16,746 nt of DNA from an uncultured Bacteroidota bacterium (GCA_903907885.1 CAIVPY010000356.1:1-16746); one strand, 5' to 3'; counted from the stretch's first letter, positions 1-7,716 are shown. Numbers and translations are program-made. The notes: generated by a model not told the origin, from the letters alone.

Positions 1-1029
1 ATTATCTTCAGATGCAAAAACACCCAGTTTTTTATCAGCTAAAATATGTGTATTCCCCTGCTTTAAGTAACTTAAGTATTGCATTTCAACCAAACCAACA
101 TCTTGTTTTTCCCAAGAATCTCCATTATCATTTGAAACATAAATACCCGAACTTGAAGTGGCAATAAGTTTTGAACCAAACTGTAGAATGTTATTGATTT
201 GAGAAGATAAATTTACTTTTAGCCAATTACCGCCATTATCAAGAGAACGATAAATGCCATAATTATTGAAAAGAAAAATAGCATTTAAGCCTTTGTATAA
301 GAAGTAATTTCGAGCATTGGGATTAAGACCTGGTAAAACAATTTTTTGATTTGTTTTCCAATTGTCATCCGAATAATAATTTTGAGAGTAAGACGCTAAA
401 AACATTCTATTTTTAAGTGGTAGAATACTCACAGGAACTTCGGGAATATTTACAGATTCCCATGCCAACCCATCAATCGATTTGATGTAAATACCATAGA
501 AACCCATAAATGCGTATAAAATTCCATCTTCCCCTAAAACAATGCTTTTCATATTTGCAGACCTTGTAAGAGGATCTTGCAAAGTATCTAAAGTTAAGCC
601 ATGGTTGTGCGATTTATATATACCACTGGTATTGGTACTAAAATATAAATCTGAACCAAAAGCAACTATGCCTGTTACTACCGTATTTGATTTTCCAATA
701 TTTACTTGTGTCCAAGTTTTGCAATCATCATCTGAATAATAAGCACCTGCATTGCCACAAGAGGCAAAAATCCTATTACTATCTACAAACATTACCCCAA
801 CCGAAAAACCATATCTTGATAAATAAGGCATTGTAACCTTAGTCCAAGACTTACAGCTATCATCTGATGAATAGATTTGACCTGTTGATGTGCCAATAAA
901 AAGCTTGCTTCCTTTTGATATAATGGAGGTAACATTTGCTCCATTGATACCCTTTACTGAATGAATTTGTGACCAGGAAACATTAGCTAACAGTAATAAT
1001 AAACTTAAAACAAGTAAACGATTCTTCAT
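1..1029 (-). CDS. Secreted Asp-box (BNR) repeat protein, 3' end cut by window edge
   Basis: Reading the minus strand from the ATG at 1029 gives 343 open codons that run off the left edge, so the C-terminus is missing. Residues 1-20 form a signal peptide (MKNR, a leucine-rich core, then SWSQ). The rest is a series of beta-propeller-type Asp-box units. Clear examples are IYSSDDSCKSW (52-62), YYSDDDCKTW (97-106), IYIKSIDGLAW (180-190), YYSDDNWKT, IYRSLDNGGNW (259-269) and IYVSNDNGDSW (295-306). Proteins of this kind (sortilin/YCF48/sialidase-like propellers) are often exported and surface bound in Bacteroidota, commonly through the type IX system. The C-terminal sorting domain that would show this lies outside the window. 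No catalytic residues can be assigned, so a sialidase activity should not be assumed. The gene is divergent from the M1 peptidase at 1245. Confidence 0.85.
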   Translation of the reverse strand, partial: MKNRLLVLSLLLLLANVSWSQIHSVKGINGANVTSIISKGSKLFIGTSTGQIYSSDDSCKSWTKVTMPYLSRYGFSVGVMFVDSNRIFASCGNAGAYYSDDDCKTWTQVNIGKSNTVVTGIVAFGSDLYFSTNTSGIYKSHNHGLTLDTLQDPLTRSANMKSIVLGEDGILYAFMGFYGIYIKSIDGLAWESVNIPEVPVSILPLKNRMFLASYSQNYYSDDNWKTNQKIVLPGLNPNARNYFLYKGLNAIFLFNNYGIYRSLDNGGNWLKVNLSSQINNILQFGSKLIATSSSGIYVSNDNGDSWEKQDVGLVEMQYLSYLKQGNTHILADKKLGVFASEDN

Positions 1030-1244
1030 ATTTAATAAGGTTTATAATGCTGCTATATAGTATGAATTACTAAATCTAATTGTCAGATTTTACAAAACGA
1101 GGTTTTCAGGTAACGAATGGGCAGTTGCTCTTTATGGTTTAAACAATATAGTTACCACTACTGCTCATAGCAAGACCAATATAGATGTGAATAAAACTTT
1201 ATAAACGGTAAAGGTTTTACAGCAAAAGTTTACAAATTTGCTGT

Positions 1245-3710
1245 ATGAAAAAAATATTTTCCATTTTAATGGCTGCCTTATCTGTTAGTTCATTTGCGCA
1301 ACCTATAGTTAATTCATATTTAAAAGACAATACCACTTACAGAGAGCATTCTTTGGATATTACTTACATGAAATTGGATGTGTTGTTTAAAGAAACAGAA
1401 GGAAAAGTAATAGGAAAAGTAGCACACAGTTTCACTGTTTTGCAACAAAAGGTAGATTCGGTTTTTTTTGATGGACCAGGGATTAAAATTTCTAAATCCA
1501 GTTTAAATGGACAAGAATTAAAATTCAAAACCGTTCCTACAGGTTTATGGGTGTTTCCTAACAAGAGCCTGCAATGGGATGAAACAGGTATTATAAGTTT
1601 TGAATACGAAGCCAGTCCTCGTAAGGGAATCTATTTCATAGGTTGGAACGAAGAAGTCCCGAAAGAAAGCAATCCTTTTGCTGTAAGAAAACAAATATGG
1701 ACACAAGGACAAGGCATTGACAACCGCCAATGGATACCGATGTATGATGATATGAACGATAAGTTTATCACCGAAACAACCATTACTTTCAACAAAGATT
1801 ATCAAGTATTGTCGAATGGTTTATTGGTGAAGAAAACTGCTAATGGCAACAACATCACTTGGAATTATAAAATGAGTAAACCACATGCAGGTTATTTGTT
1901 GATGATAGCCATTGGAAAATATGCCGTACAAACAGCCCAAAGTAAAAGTGGTGTGCCTTTGCAATATTGGTACTACCCTGAGTTTGCCGATAGAATGGAG
2001 CCTACCTATCGCTATACACCCCAAATGATTGATTTTCTTGAACGCGAAACGGGTATCAAATACCCTTGGGAGTCATATAGCCAAGTAATGGTACAAGATT
2101 TCATATTTGGAGCTATGGAAAACACTACCGCCACAATATTTGGTGATTTCTTTAATGTGGATGCACGTGCATTCTTAGATAGAAATTATGTGGGGGTCAA
2201 TTGCCATGAGATGACCCATCAATGGTTTGGCGATTATATAACAGCCCGAGATGGCCGAGATACATGGCTTCAAGAGAGCTATGCAACCTATTGGCCTAAA
2301 CAGTTTAGCAAAGAATTAGATGGTGTTGAAGAATGGGATTGGCAACGAAGAGGACACCAAAACTCAGCAGTGGATGCAGGCAAAAAAGACAATTACCCAG
2401 TTCACCACACCTCAGGAGGAACAGCTAGGGTATATCCCAAAGGGGCTGCGGTTATATCTATGCTTGAATACGTGTTGGGTGATGAACAGTGGAAAAGAGC
2501 TTTAAACCATTACTTGAAACAACACGCTTATGGAAATGTTGAAACAAATGATTTGCAACAAGCCATTAAAGATAAATTAGGTTTGAACTTAGATTGGTTT
2601 TTTGACGAATGGATTATGCGTGGTGGCGAGCCTCATTACAGCGTACATTATGAAGATTTATCTTACAACGATGGTTCAAAATCGACAGAAGTAGCTATTG
2701 AACAATTACAAAAAACGGATGAAACAGTGCATTGTTTTCAAATGCCTGTGGTGATTGAAGTACACTACTTGGATGGCACTTTTGATAGGGTAAAAGAAAT
2801 GCAAAAAGAAGCTTTTGAAGTAGTAAAAATAGCTAATCCATATAAGAAAAAAATATCCTTTGTTTTGTTTGACCCCAATTCTAATATTATCAAACAAGTT
2901 ACTTTTAAAAAATCATTTGAAGAACTTCAAGAACAAATAGAAAAAGCAAAATACTATCTAGATAGATATGATGCGGCTGTGGCTTTAAGAGAGGTGCCAA
3001 TGGATACAAAAAGAGAGGTGTTATTTGAATCTCTTAAACGTGAGAAGCACTTCGGTATTATCAACGAAATTGTATCACAATTGATAAACGACAAGGACTC
3101 AAAAAGCCAAGTGGCTATGATGAACTTGATGAACATCAAACAAAAATCATCGACACGAGAAGCAGTGCTAAAAGGTTTGACAGAGATGAATGCCTCTTGG
3201 AAGCAAATTTGTCTACTAGCCTTGAGCGATAGCAGTTACGATGTGGTGAAATTAGCTATGGATAAACTTTATCAAAAAAGCTTTGATAAAAAAACCATGG
3301 AAACATTGCTTGAAACCACCAAAAACACTTGGGGTATGAATAACAACATCATGATAAAACGATATGAGATTTGCGCCCTAGCAGGATTGTTGATAGACAA
3401 AAGTTTCAATCGTGAGGAAGCTTTAAATAAGATTACAAGCTTTGCTTCTTCGCAATATGAGTTTAGAACACGTATTCAAGCGTTCAATAGCCTAAAGGTA
3501 TTGAACCATTTGGACAATGAAGTAACTAAGAACTTGTTCCAAGCTATATTGAGTCCTAATGGTCGCTTGGCGTCACCAGCAGCCGAATTGGCGAACCATT
3601 TCTCAAATCAAATTAGCTTTAAGAATACCATGAAAGAGTATTACCAAAAGCAAAACTTTGAGCAGTGGCAAAAAGACATATTAACAAAACAGTTAACATG
3701 GCTTAATTGA
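1245..3710 (+). CDS. Secreted M1-family zinc aminopeptidase
   Basis: This 821-residue protein has a signal peptide (MKKIFSILMAALSVSSFAQ), so it should act in the periplasm or at the cell surface. An N-terminal beta-domain is followed by the aminopeptidase substrate motif GAMEN at 289-293. The zinc site HEMTH lies at 321-325 and the third zinc ligand is the Glu 18 residues later (LQESYATYW), so the HExxH-x18-E signature is intact. The last 250 or so residues look helical and HEAT-like, as in the C-terminal domain of aminopeptidase N relatives. M1 enzymes remove N-terminal residues from peptides, and a role in using external peptides is inferred. The ATG at 1245 is chosen because it gives the signal peptide directly. 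A near-match to the -7 promoter box (CAAATTTG, 1233-1240) sits 4 bases upstream. No clear terminator follows the stop. Confidence 0.93.
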   Translation: MKKIFSILMAALSVSSFAQPIVNSYLKDNTTYREHSLDITYMKLDVLFKETEGKVIGKVAHSFTVLQQKVDSVFFDGPGIKISKSSLNGQELKFKTVPTGLWVFPNKSLQWDETGIISFEYEASPRKGIYFIGWNEEVPKESNPFAVRKQIWTQGQGIDNRQWIPMYDDMNDKFITETTITFNKDYQVLSNGLLVKKTANGNNITWNYKMSKPHAGYLLMIAIGKYAVQTAQSKSGVPLQYWYYPEFADRMEPTYRYTPQMIDFLERETGIKYPWESYSQVMVQDFIFGAMENTTATIFGDFFNVDARAFLDRNYVGVNCHEMTHQWFGDYITARDGRDTWLQESYATYWPKQFSKELDGVEEWDWQRRGHQNSAVDAGKKDNYPVHHTSGGTARVYPKGAAVISMLEYVLGDEQWKRALNHYLKQHAYGNVETNDLQQAIKDKLGLNLDWFFDEWIMRGGEPHYSVHYEDLSYNDGSKSTEVAIEQLQKTDETVHCFQMPVVIEVHYLDGTFDRVKEMQKEAFEVVKIANPYKKKISFVLFDPNSNIIKQVTFKKSFEELQEQIEKAKYYLDRYDAAVALREVPMDTKREVLFESLKREKHFGIINEIVSQLINDKDSKSQVAMMNLMNIKQKSSTREAVLKGLTEMNASWKQICLLALSDSSYDVVKLAMDKLYQKSFDKKTMETLLETTKNTWGMNNNIMIKRYEICALAGLLIDKSFNREEALNKITSFASSQYEFRTRIQAFNSLKVLNHLDNEVTKNLFQAILSPNGRLASPAAELANHFSNQISFKNTMKEYYQKQNFEQWQKDILTKQLTWLN

Positions 3711-3764
3711 TGTCATTTTGTTTTTTAATTAATAATCATAGTTTTGTCTCGCATTAAGAAATTC

Positions 3765-3858
3765 CTTTGTGGGATGCCAACCGAGAACATACCACGGTGG
3801 TAAATACAATGCGGGCTTTGCAAGGTCAAAAAAATACAATTTGAAAAACCTCACAAAG
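3765..3858 (+). other. Paired element upstream of metK: candidate structured leader
   Basis: CTTTGTG (3765-3771) pairs perfectly with CACAAAG (3852-3858). After a one-base bulge (T3851), GG 3772-3773 pairs with CC 3849-3850. This gives a nine-pair stem closing about 75 bases. Inside is a 13-base palindrome, TACCACGGTGGTA (3790-3802), which can form a five-pair hairpin. The element ends 60 bases before the metK start, where a SAM-sensing leader would be plausible. I could not match it to the SAM-I, SAM-II or SMK-box cores. A weak promoter-like pair (TTG 3864-3866, TAATTTAT 3885-3892, 18-base spacer) lies downstream. If that promoter is used, the element would not be in the metK message. Confidence 0.35.
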
Positions 3859-3918
3859 CAGCATTGGTCATTTCTTTCAAGCAATAATTTATAACCTTAA
3901 TAAAAAAAGAATAAAAAA

Positions 3919-5172
3919 ATGTCGTATCTATTCACATCAGAGTCCGTATCAGAAGGACACCCAGACAAAGTAGCCGATCAGATTTCGGATGCCTTAATTG
4001 ACAATTTCTTAGCTTTTGACCCTGAGTCGAAAGTAGCTTGCGAAACCCTTGTAACTACTGGACAAGTAGTGCTTGCTGGTGAAGTAAAATCTTCTGCTTA
4101 TTTGGACGTTCAAACCATTGCTCGTGATGTAATCAAAAAAATAGGTTATACCAAAAGTGAATATATGTTTGAAGCTAATTCTTGCGGTGTGCTTTCTGCT
4201 ATCCACGAGCAATCTGCTGATATCAACCAAGGTGTTGATCGTAAGAAAAAACAAGACCAAGGTGCTGGTGACCAAGGTATGATGTTTGGTTATGCAACCA
4301 ACGAAACCGAAGACTATATGCCATTGGCTTTAGATTTAGCTCACAAAATTTTGATTGAGTTAGCTGATTTGAGAAGAGAAAACAAAGCCATCAAATACCT
4401 TCGTCCAGATGCAAAAAGCCAAGTAACCTTAGAATACAACGATAACAATGAGCCTGTGCGCATTGATTCAATCGTGGTTTCTACACAACATGACGATTTT
4501 GATGCTGAAGCTAAAATGTTAGCTAAAATCAAAAAAGACATAGTTGAGATATTGATTCCTCGTGTTAAGAAAAAATACAAAAAATTCGCTCATTTGTTCA
4601 ACGATAAAATCAATTACCATATCAACCCAACAGGTAAGTTTGTAATTGGTGGACCGCATGGTGATACAGGCTTAACAGGCCGTAAAATCATCGTAGATAC
4701 ATACGGTGGAAAAGGTGCTCATGGTGGAGGAGCTTTCTCTGGTAAAGATCCAAGTAAAGTGGATAGAAGTGCTGCTTATGCAACACGTCATATTGCTAAA
4801 AACTTAGTAGCTGCTGGCCTTTGCTCAGAAGTATTGGTTCAAGTAAGTTATGCTATTGGTGTTAAAGACCCTATGGGTATCTACATCAATACCTATGGTA
4901 CATCAAAAGTGAAAATGTCAGACGGAGAAATAGCTAAAAAAGTATCAAAATTATTTGATATGACTCCTTATGGTATCGAAACTCGTTTGAAGTTACGTAA
5001 CCCTATCTACAGCGAAACTGCTGCTTATGGCCACATGGGTAGAAAAAACGAAGTGGTTTCAAAAACCTTCAAAACACCTGATGGAAAAACTAAAACCATG
5101 AAAGTAGAATTATTTACATGGGAAAAATTAGACATGGTAGATAAGGTGAAAAAAGAATTTAAAATAAAATAA
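3919..5172 (+). CDS. metK: S-adenosylmethionine synthase (methionine adenosyltransferase)
   Basis: The enzyme makes S-adenosylmethionine from methionine and ATP, releasing phosphate and pyrophosphate, in the cytoplasm. It supplies methyl groups for the cell. The 417 residues match the family, slightly longer than the roughly 385-residue Escherichia coli enzyme. Landmarks are SEGHPDK near the N-terminus (His14 and Asp16, the ATP site), GAGDQG at 115-120 followed by MMFGYA, and the glycine-rich loop GGGAFSGKDPSKVDRS at 269-284, which binds phosphate and Mg/K ions. The start follows an A-rich stretch typical of translation initiation in this phylum, with no Shine-Dalgarno sequence. The gene appears to be transcribed alone, with a strong hairpin terminator 19 bases after the stop. 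The paired element upstream may bear on its regulation. Confidence 0.98.
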   Translation: MSYLFTSESVSEGHPDKVADQISDALIDNFLAFDPESKVACETLVTTGQVVLAGEVKSSAYLDVQTIARDVIKKIGYTKSEYMFEANSCGVLSAIHEQSADINQGVDRKKKQDQGAGDQGMMFGYATNETEDYMPLALDLAHKILIELADLRRENKAIKYLRPDAKSQVTLEYNDNNEPVRIDSIVVSTQHDDFDAEAKMLAKIKKDIVEILIPRVKKKYKKFAHLFNDKINYHINPTGKFVIGGPHGDTGLTGRKIIVDTYGGKGAHGGGAFSGKDPSKVDRSAAYATRHIAKNLVAAGLCSEVLVQVSYAIGVKDPMGIYINTYGTSKVKMSDGEIAKKVSKLFDMTPYGIETRLKLRNPIYSETAAYGHMGRKNEVVSKTFKTPDGKTKTMKVELFTWEKLDMVDKVKKEFKIK

Positions 5173-5191
5173 TTTTCATTTAAACTCATAC

Positions 5192-5224
5192 AAAATCCCG
5201 AAGCGAAAGTTTCGGGATTTTTTT
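5192..5224 (+). terminator. Rho-independent terminator of metK
   Basis: The arm AAAATCCCGAA (5192-5202) pairs perfectly with TTCGGGATTTT (5211-5221) around an 8-base loop, and the T run continues to 5224. It begins 19 bases after the metK stop. The A-rich 5' side means it could also work for transcripts arriving on the minus strand. Confidence 0.9.
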
Positions 5225-5228
5225 ATGC

Positions 5229-5262
5229 AGACCTGTAAGGTTTTCAGAAACCTTGCAGGTCT
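5229..5262. repeat. Palindromic repeat, 15-bp arms, TCAG loop
   Basis: AGACCTGTAAGGTTT (5229-5243) and AAACCTTGCAGGTCT (5248-5262) are inverted copies with one T/G mismatch, which is a wobble pair in RNA. The loop is TCAG. It lies directly after the metK terminator and is not needed for termination. Its form suits a dispersed REP-like intergenic element. I recall similar AACCTTGCAGGTC palindromes in other Bacteroidota intergenic regions, but could not check this. Confidence 0.75.
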
Positions 5263-5299
5263 TTTCCGCCTTTCTTGTTGTTCTTCACCAACAAACATA

Positions 5300-5374
5300 T
5301 TTGTCCTTAGTTTGTGTCCCCACATACCAAACCAATATACAAAGGGATTGGTGCGGACACCAAGCTTGGACAAA
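5300..5374. repeat. Nested inverted-repeat element
   Basis: Three nested complementary pairs share one axis: TTTGTCC (5300-5306) with GGACAAA (5368-5374), GTGTCC (5314-5319) with GGACAC (5355-5360), and ACCAAT (5331-5336) with ATTGGT (5347-5352). The internal loops are of similar size on both sides. The whole 75 bases can fold as one long interrupted hairpin. It carries no convincing gene. It may be a small non-autonomous mobile repeat or a structured RNA. Confidence 0.6.
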
Positions 5375-5383
5375 ATTGCTTAA

Positions 5384-5419
5384 AACTTATCGGTAGAGGA
5401 AGTTTTTTAACCAAAAACT
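5384..5419. repeat. 36-bp hairpin repeat, left copy
   Basis: This block matches 6027-6062 at 34 of 36 positions in the same orientation. Its right part is a hairpin: AGTTTTT (5401-5407), loop TAACC, AAAAACT (5413-5419). In this copy the stem extends outward through GAGG and CCTC, with one mismatch. The two copies flank the orphan gene at 5444-5995. Confidence 0.85.
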
Positions 5420-5443
5420 CCCTCGCTTGGCCCTGTGAGGTAA

Positions 5444-5995
5444 TTATTTTGAATCATGACCTAAATTACTATTATAAATTCTATTTACATTTTTATGATC
5501 TTTAAAATTCATATTGAAGATTAAAGAAAACTTATGTTTGCCTATCAAATCATGGAAATATTCTGTTGTATAAATATTATATCCATAAGAAAAGAATATT
5601 AATGGCGTACAGTTTTTTGTCAATGGTAAAAATATTCTTGGTGTCATTACAAAATTTTGATGTGATCTATCAAAATATTGTACAGCATCAAATCCAAGAA
5701 GTATGGCAATATTGCCCGCTATCATCAGTTCATATCCAATCTTTGGACCCCAAATTACATTTGAGTTGTTTAAAATAAACTCATTTGTCAAATAGAAATC
5801 TGAACATCCACCACCATTTTTATTATATCCACAATATTGTCTACAAATACCTAATTCAAAGTATCCATATCCCTGATAACCTATAGAAAATCTAGGAACA
5901 TACCTTGTGTTTGAATAAATCGAAGAATCCGTTTGGCTGTATATATTCGAACCAAACACAACAATTACAATAATTATAATAAACAACCTTCTCAT
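5444..5995 (-). CDS. Small secreted protein of unknown function, AT-rich orphan
   Basis: I do not recognise this 183-residue protein. It starts at the ATG at 5995 with a clear signal peptide (MRRLF, an isoleucine/valine-rich core, then SNIYSQ). The mature part is rich in Tyr, Phe, Gly and Asn in alternating patterns, for example FSIGYQGYGYFELGI, GPKIGYELM and FSYGYNIYTTEYF. This resembles a small outer-membrane beta-barrel. Three Cys lie close together near residues 51-65 (CRQYCGYNKNGGGC). The C-terminus is polar (NLGHDSK) and does not end in the aromatic residue typical of assembled barrels, which weakens the barrel call. The gene is flanked by two direct copies of a 36-bp hairpin repeat and stands alone on its strand. 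This suggests a recently acquired or lineage-specific cassette. Confidence 0.7.
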   Translation of the reverse strand: MRRLFIIIIVIVVFGSNIYSQTDSSIYSNTRYVPRFSIGYQGYGYFELGICRQYCGYNKNGGGCSDFYLTNEFILNNSNVIWGPKIGYELMIAGNIAILLGFDAVQYFDRSHQNFVMTPRIFLPLTKNCTPLIFFSYGYNIYTTEYFHDLIGKHKFSLIFNMNFKDHKNVNRIYNSNLGHDSK

Positions 5996-6026
5996 AGTTA
6001 TTTCTACTTTTGGGTTTATTGATACT

Positions 6027-6062
6027 AACTTATCTGTAAAGGAAGTTTTTTAACCAAAAACT
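6027..6062. repeat. 36-bp hairpin repeat, right copy
   Basis: This is the second copy of the block at 5384-5419, in direct orientation, differing at two positions (6035 and 6039). The hairpin AGTTTTT/TAACC/AAAAACT is fully conserved at 6044-6062. It lies 32 bases upstream of the start codon at 5995, inside the likely promoter region of that minus-strand gene. From here to the array at 6210 I see only AT-rich sequence and a weak inverted pair, TTGTGC with GCACAA. Confidence 0.85.
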
Positions 6063-6209
6063 TCTCCAATCCACCCAAATATGGATGGCTTTGTGCTACT
6101 CATTAAATTTTTTGTTGCACAATTATATTTGTTTTTTTTGGTTTGCACATGGTATTTCTTAATTATTTGTAGGCAATTCCTAGCGCTCGTTCTGCTAAGC
6201 TTTTAAGCC

Positions 6210-6545
6210 CCTCTTATGAATTTGCTTCTTAGTCTATTCGCCCAATCTCATTTATACTGCCGAATTTCGCTCACTTATTACTCCAAAAGCCTAACTTATC
6301 ACATGAAATTTGATTTATAACACATCAACTTGCTATTATGACGCATCTATTTGCTTACTTTCTGTTTCAATCTGCCAACTTATCACTTTAATTGCCTTAA
6401 TTACTATTTTAAATAATTTACTTATTGCCGCAAAAGGTTCATATACGGGTGCAATTTGATTACTTGCTTTATCAATTGGCTTACTTACTACTTTAATTCG
6501 AGTACTTTCTGTTTTAAATGCCTTACTTATTACCTTAACAAGTTC
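6210..6545. repeat. Degenerate tandem array, 16 units of exactly 21 bp
   Basis: Sixteen consecutive 21-base units start at 6210, 6231, 6252 and so on to 6525, with no insertion or deletion. The plus-strand consensus begins ACTTAYTRC and ends AATTTGCTT. Ten of the 16 units begin with a close match to ACTT (AATT once), and positions 13-14 are AA in 13 of 16. Units at the left end are the most diverged. On the minus strand the unit reads as a heptapeptide near KQIDVIS. One stretch (6336-6551) stays open over ten units, but several units on the left contain in-frame stops. Coding is therefore doubtful, and a decayed minisatellite or a non-coding array is more likely. The remaining sequence up to 6670 shows no clear feature. 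Confidence 0.85.
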
Positions 6546-6670
6546 AAACACTCGCTCATGCCCTGCGAATGAAGCTAGTATTCAATTCGTTTAGATATAT
6601 ATTTTTTGCTGTATACATTGCTCTAACAAGCAAAGGTTTTTTATTCATCGCTAATTCCTAAATTGCAAAC

Positions 6671-7675
6671 GTGCTTAAAAAATATGCTTTCCTCTTATTG
6701 TCTCTGATGGTTGCCCTACATGTATTGGCACAAAACCTGCAAATGCTCACGAGCCCAAGATTCATGCTTTCGTACAGCCATTTGGGCAATCAAAAATATG
6801 ATAGCAGTACCCATACTTTTGGCTTGGGGCAAAGCAGCCTTTCTTTAAACTTACCCCTCTATCATAGTAATTATGCCACAAGCGAATATGGCCTTAAACG
6901 CTTCTTATACCTGGGTTTTCAGCCTAGCTTTGTTTTAAGTTCAGCCAATTTTGAAAACACAGCCTTAGACAGAAAACTCATCAACTTATCGCTTGGTATA
7001 AATGGCATTTACACCTCGGGTATAAAAAACATGTATTTGCTAAGTATAAGGCCTATGCTTAACGAAGATGAATATACCATCAACAATCCTACTTGGCGCT
7101 ATAATGCAAGCTTTTTATATAGTAGGATGGTGAATACAAAATTTAAATACCGCATTGGTCTTACTTATACCTATCTGTTTGGCGAAGGTAATTTGCTTCC
7201 CATTGTGGGCGGAACCTATCGTTTTAACCAAAAAAATATATTGCTTGTTAACCTACCCTACAACATCACATACCGACATGTTTTCAATTCCAATTTGAGT
7301 GCGGGTTTGCTCCTAAAACCCAATGGCAGCATGAACCGATTTATGAACCGCAATTATTTTGATAGTTCATACAATACTGTATTGTTTAGAAGAAGCAGTT
7401 ATTTACTCGGTGCCAATGTTATATACAAAATAAGTCCCAAGTTCAGGTTGATGGCTGATTTGGCTATCAGTAGTAAGCAGCAATTGCGTTTTACACAAGA
7501 TGCAGAGCAAGGCGGAAAATCATACTATGAGGCTACTGTAAAACCAACAATTTATCTATCCATTAAACTGCTTTGGATGCCTTTTGTGGCTTCAAAATCC
7601 AAGAAGAACATAAATACCGAAAAGGAAAATGATGCGGAAGAATATCTTAATGATGACAACTTCCTATCTTTTTAA
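6671..7675 (+). CDS. Predicted outer-membrane beta-barrel protein, GTG start
   Basis: This 334-residue protein begins with GTG at 6671. That start is preferred because it gives a complete signal peptide (MLKKYAFLLLSLMVALHVLAQ), which the next ATG would remove. The mature protein has many alternating aromatic/polar strands, such as YRIGLTYTYLFGEG, NILLVNLPYNITYRHVF and SYLLGANVIYKI. This is the pattern of an integral outer-membrane barrel. It resembles the DUF6268-type barrels common in Bacteroidota, but this is a judgement by eye. An acidic and lysine-rich tail (about residues 306-330) follows the last strand, and the protein ends FLSF. TAAATTG just upstream is a partial match to the phylum's -7 promoter box. 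Substrate and role are unknown. The next barrel gene starts 55 bases downstream. Confidence 0.75.
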   Translation: MLKKYAFLLLSLMVALHVLAQNLQMLTSPRFMLSYSHLGNQKYDSSTHTFGLGQSSLSLNLPLYHSNYATSEYGLKRFLYLGFQPSFVLSSANFENTALDRKLINLSLGINGIYTSGIKNMYLLSIRPMLNEDEYTINNPTWRYNASFLYSRMVNTKFKYRIGLTYTYLFGEGNLLPIVGGTYRFNQKNILLVNLPYNITYRHVFNSNLSAGLLLKPNGSMNRFMNRNYFDSSYNTVLFRRSSYLLGANVIYKISPKFRLMADLAISSKQQLRFTQDAEQGGKSYYEATVKPTIYLSIKLLWMPFVASKSKKNINTEKENDAEEYLNDDNFLSF

Positions 7676-7716
7676 AATAATAAGAATAAATTAAGTAAGA
7701 ACTTCGTTAAACTACA

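Noticed and set aside
3740..3890. Known SAM riboswitch or coding remnant upstream of metK
   Set aside because: The conserved cores of SAM-I, SAM-II and SMK-box are not seen. The open stretches in this gap lack start codons, so only an unassigned paired element is reported.
5314..5505. Short plus-strand and minus-strand frames across the repeat island as genes
   Set aside because: They coincide with the palindromic elements and the 3' end of the orphan gene, and show no start signals or protein-like pattern.
6210..6545. CRISPR array
   Set aside because: The units are contiguous 21-mers with no conserved-repeat and unique-spacer alternation, and no cas genes are nearby.
6336..6551. A 71-codon minus-strand open frame of heptad-like repeats as a real gene
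   Set aside because: It is open only because the 21-bp repeat units happen to lack stops there. Adjoining units of the same array contain in-frame stops. There is no signal of a start region, and the array continues beyond the frame.
5192..6670. Mobile genetic element with its own transposase or integrase
   Set aside because: No recombinase-like protein, tRNA or target duplication bounded by terminal inverted repeats could be found. Only repeats and one orphan gene are present.
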